From NCBI GenBank assembly GCA_964057225.1, contig OZ059900.1, positions 8,070,501 to 8,134,500 on the forward strand: a stretch of 64,000 nt of DNA, read 5' to 3'. The notes beneath the pieces were generated by a model. It did not search any database. It saw only the letters and a program-made list of their open reading frames with translations, and was not told the DNA's origin. Below are positions 63,361 through 64,000 of the stretch, piece by piece. How positions within the stretch are numbered: position 1 is the stretch's first letter; every line of letters starts with the position of its first letter. Position numbers and translations under genes: made by a program. The stretch comes from Auanema rhodensis. Lineage: Eukaryota; Nematoda; Chromadorea; Rhabditida; Rhabditidae.

Positions 63361-64000
63361 GTATGAAATACTGTCATAGAATGTTCATATAGGTGTATTT
63401 TGCACGAATATCAAAACTGATTGAAATATGGGCCTTTTTATGTTCAAAACGCCATATATTCAACGATTTTGGGTACAAAACATGTGAAAACTGTATGTTT
63501 TGATCAGACCCTTTGAGATATGGATTTGAAATTCAGGATTCCTAAACTTTGACTATTTTTACATATATATGTCCAATTTTAACCACTTTGGTCAAAAAGG
63601 ACCGAAAATATCAAGAATTATTGGTTTTTTGGGGATTAAAGGGCATTTTGGCAAAATCAGTCAAACTTTTGATCTTAAGCATATTTTTTTCTTCTAAAAC
63701 GACTAAATGTATGAAATACTGTCAAAGAATGTTCATATAGGTGTATTTTGCACGAATATCAAAACTGATTGAAATATGGGCCTTTTTATGCTTAAAACGC
63801 CATATATTCAACGATTTTGGGTACAAAACATGTGAAAACTGTATGTTTTGATCAGACCCTTTGAGATATGGATTTAAAATTCAGGATTCATAAAATTCGA
63901 CTATTTTTACATATATATGTCCAATTTTAACCACTTTGGTCAAAAAGGATCGAAAATATCAAGAATTATTGGTTTTTTGGGGTTTGAAGGGCATTTTGGC
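63361..64000 (+). repeat. Array end of window; variants of the 1-20 kb section return
   Basis: The last monomers have ggggattaaagg, gtcaaagaatg, tatgcttaaaacg (about 63,788) and then gatttaaaattc with cataaaattcg (about 63,874-63,899). The last pair was otherwise seen only left of 20 kb. It comes together with aaaggatcg (about 63,944), which belongs to the 58-60 kb monomers. A private ttcctaaac lies at 63,542. The window ends inside a monomer, and the array clearly continues to the right. Confidence 0.8.

Larger units (their letters stand above)
1..64000 (+). repeat. 348-bp satellite DNA array, head to tail, fills the window
   Basis: The same 348-bp unit recurs from the first to the last base. 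The landmark aaatatgggcc falls at 1, 349, 697, 1045, 1741 and so on; the copy at 1393 reads aaacat. Allowing for eight 99-bp remnants and a few 1-2 bp length changes, the window holds about 181-182 full monomers. All are in one orientation, and no foreign insert or inverted monomer was seen. Monomers differ from each other by a handful of substitutions, many shared by blocks of neighbours. G+C is about 31% by hand count of one monomer. Such arrays are known from eukaryotic centromeric, pericentromeric and subtelomeric heterochromatin, but which of these applies here cannot be told from the sequence. I do not recognise the satellite family. Confidence 0.98.

Noticed and set aside
1866-63740. 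More than 130 open frames of about 63 codons (starting MTIFTYIC), plus 65-, 79- and 100-codon relatives
   Set aside because: They are the same frame of the satellite monomer repeated every 348 bp. They exist because 348 is divisible by 3 and monomers are nearly identical. The longer ones arise from single-base changes: a start codon kept in frame by the one-base loss, or a stop removed at 27,903. There is no promoter, no splice signal and no sign of synonymous bias.
1-64000. CRISPR array
   Set aside because: Long regular repeats are present, but there are no unique spacers. The whole 348-bp period is repeated and there is no cas gene.
1-64000. CENP-B box in the monomer
   Set aside because: I looked for the core pattern TTCG-four bases-A-two bases-CGGG on both strands of the consensus and its common variants. 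It is not present; the attcgac variants lack the second half.
1-64000. Telomeric or microsatellite tracts
   Set aside because: No run of a short telomere-type motif or of dinucleotide repeats was seen beyond the brief tatata in each monomer.

Overview
The whole 64-kb window is one uninterrupted, AT-rich satellite DNA array. It consists of about 181-182 head-to-tail copies of a 348-bp monomer, all in the same orientation, plus eight identical 99-bp truncated units. I see no gene, RNA gene, transposon, CRISPR array or unique-sequence gap. Hand-counting one monomer (2089-2436) gives about 31% G+C. A long tandem array with nested multi-monomer duplications is typical of eukaryotic (peri)centromeric or subtelomeric heterochromatin. 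The monomer is close to two nucleosomal lengths (2 x 174 bp). I do not recognise the family, so a plant or an invertebrate are both possible and I make no species call.

Layout. Sections were defined from shared rare variants. (1) 1-5.7 kb holds a 1,392-bp tetramer duplicated in tandem (499-3282) and a 696-bp dimer block (4536-6065). (2) 5.7-22.3 kb ('type A') holds a 5,517-bp tandem duplication (5674-11190 and 11191-16707), followed by a partly overlapping 3,231-bp tandem duplication (15789-19019 and 19020-22250). All eight 99-bp truncated units lie here. (3) 22.3-28.5 kb has a 1,044-bp trimer block and a shifted copy of the 20.7-23.0 kb section that is one monomer shorter. (4) 28.5-63.3 kb ('type B') is marked by 347-bp monomers with an eight-T run and by a linked neighbour monomer carrying tattattac and ttttgagtac. 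It is a mosaic of segments copied 2-14 kb apart, including 2,435-bp and 1,740-bp tandem duplications. (5) At about 63.3-64.0 kb there is a 2-bp insertion in one monomer and a return of variants otherwise seen in the first 20 kb.

The array has no operon logic or protein function. What it records is its own history. Single mutations and one blunt deletion junction arose once and were carried along by repeated unequal exchange or amplification of blocks of 1 to about 16 monomers. The many 63-residue open frames are one frame of the monomer read again and again, and I do not treat them as genes. I did not find an undescribed enzymatic or defence system. The points of interest are the higher-order repeat history, the amplified truncated unit, a nearly invariant box in each monomer, and possible older sub-repeats.
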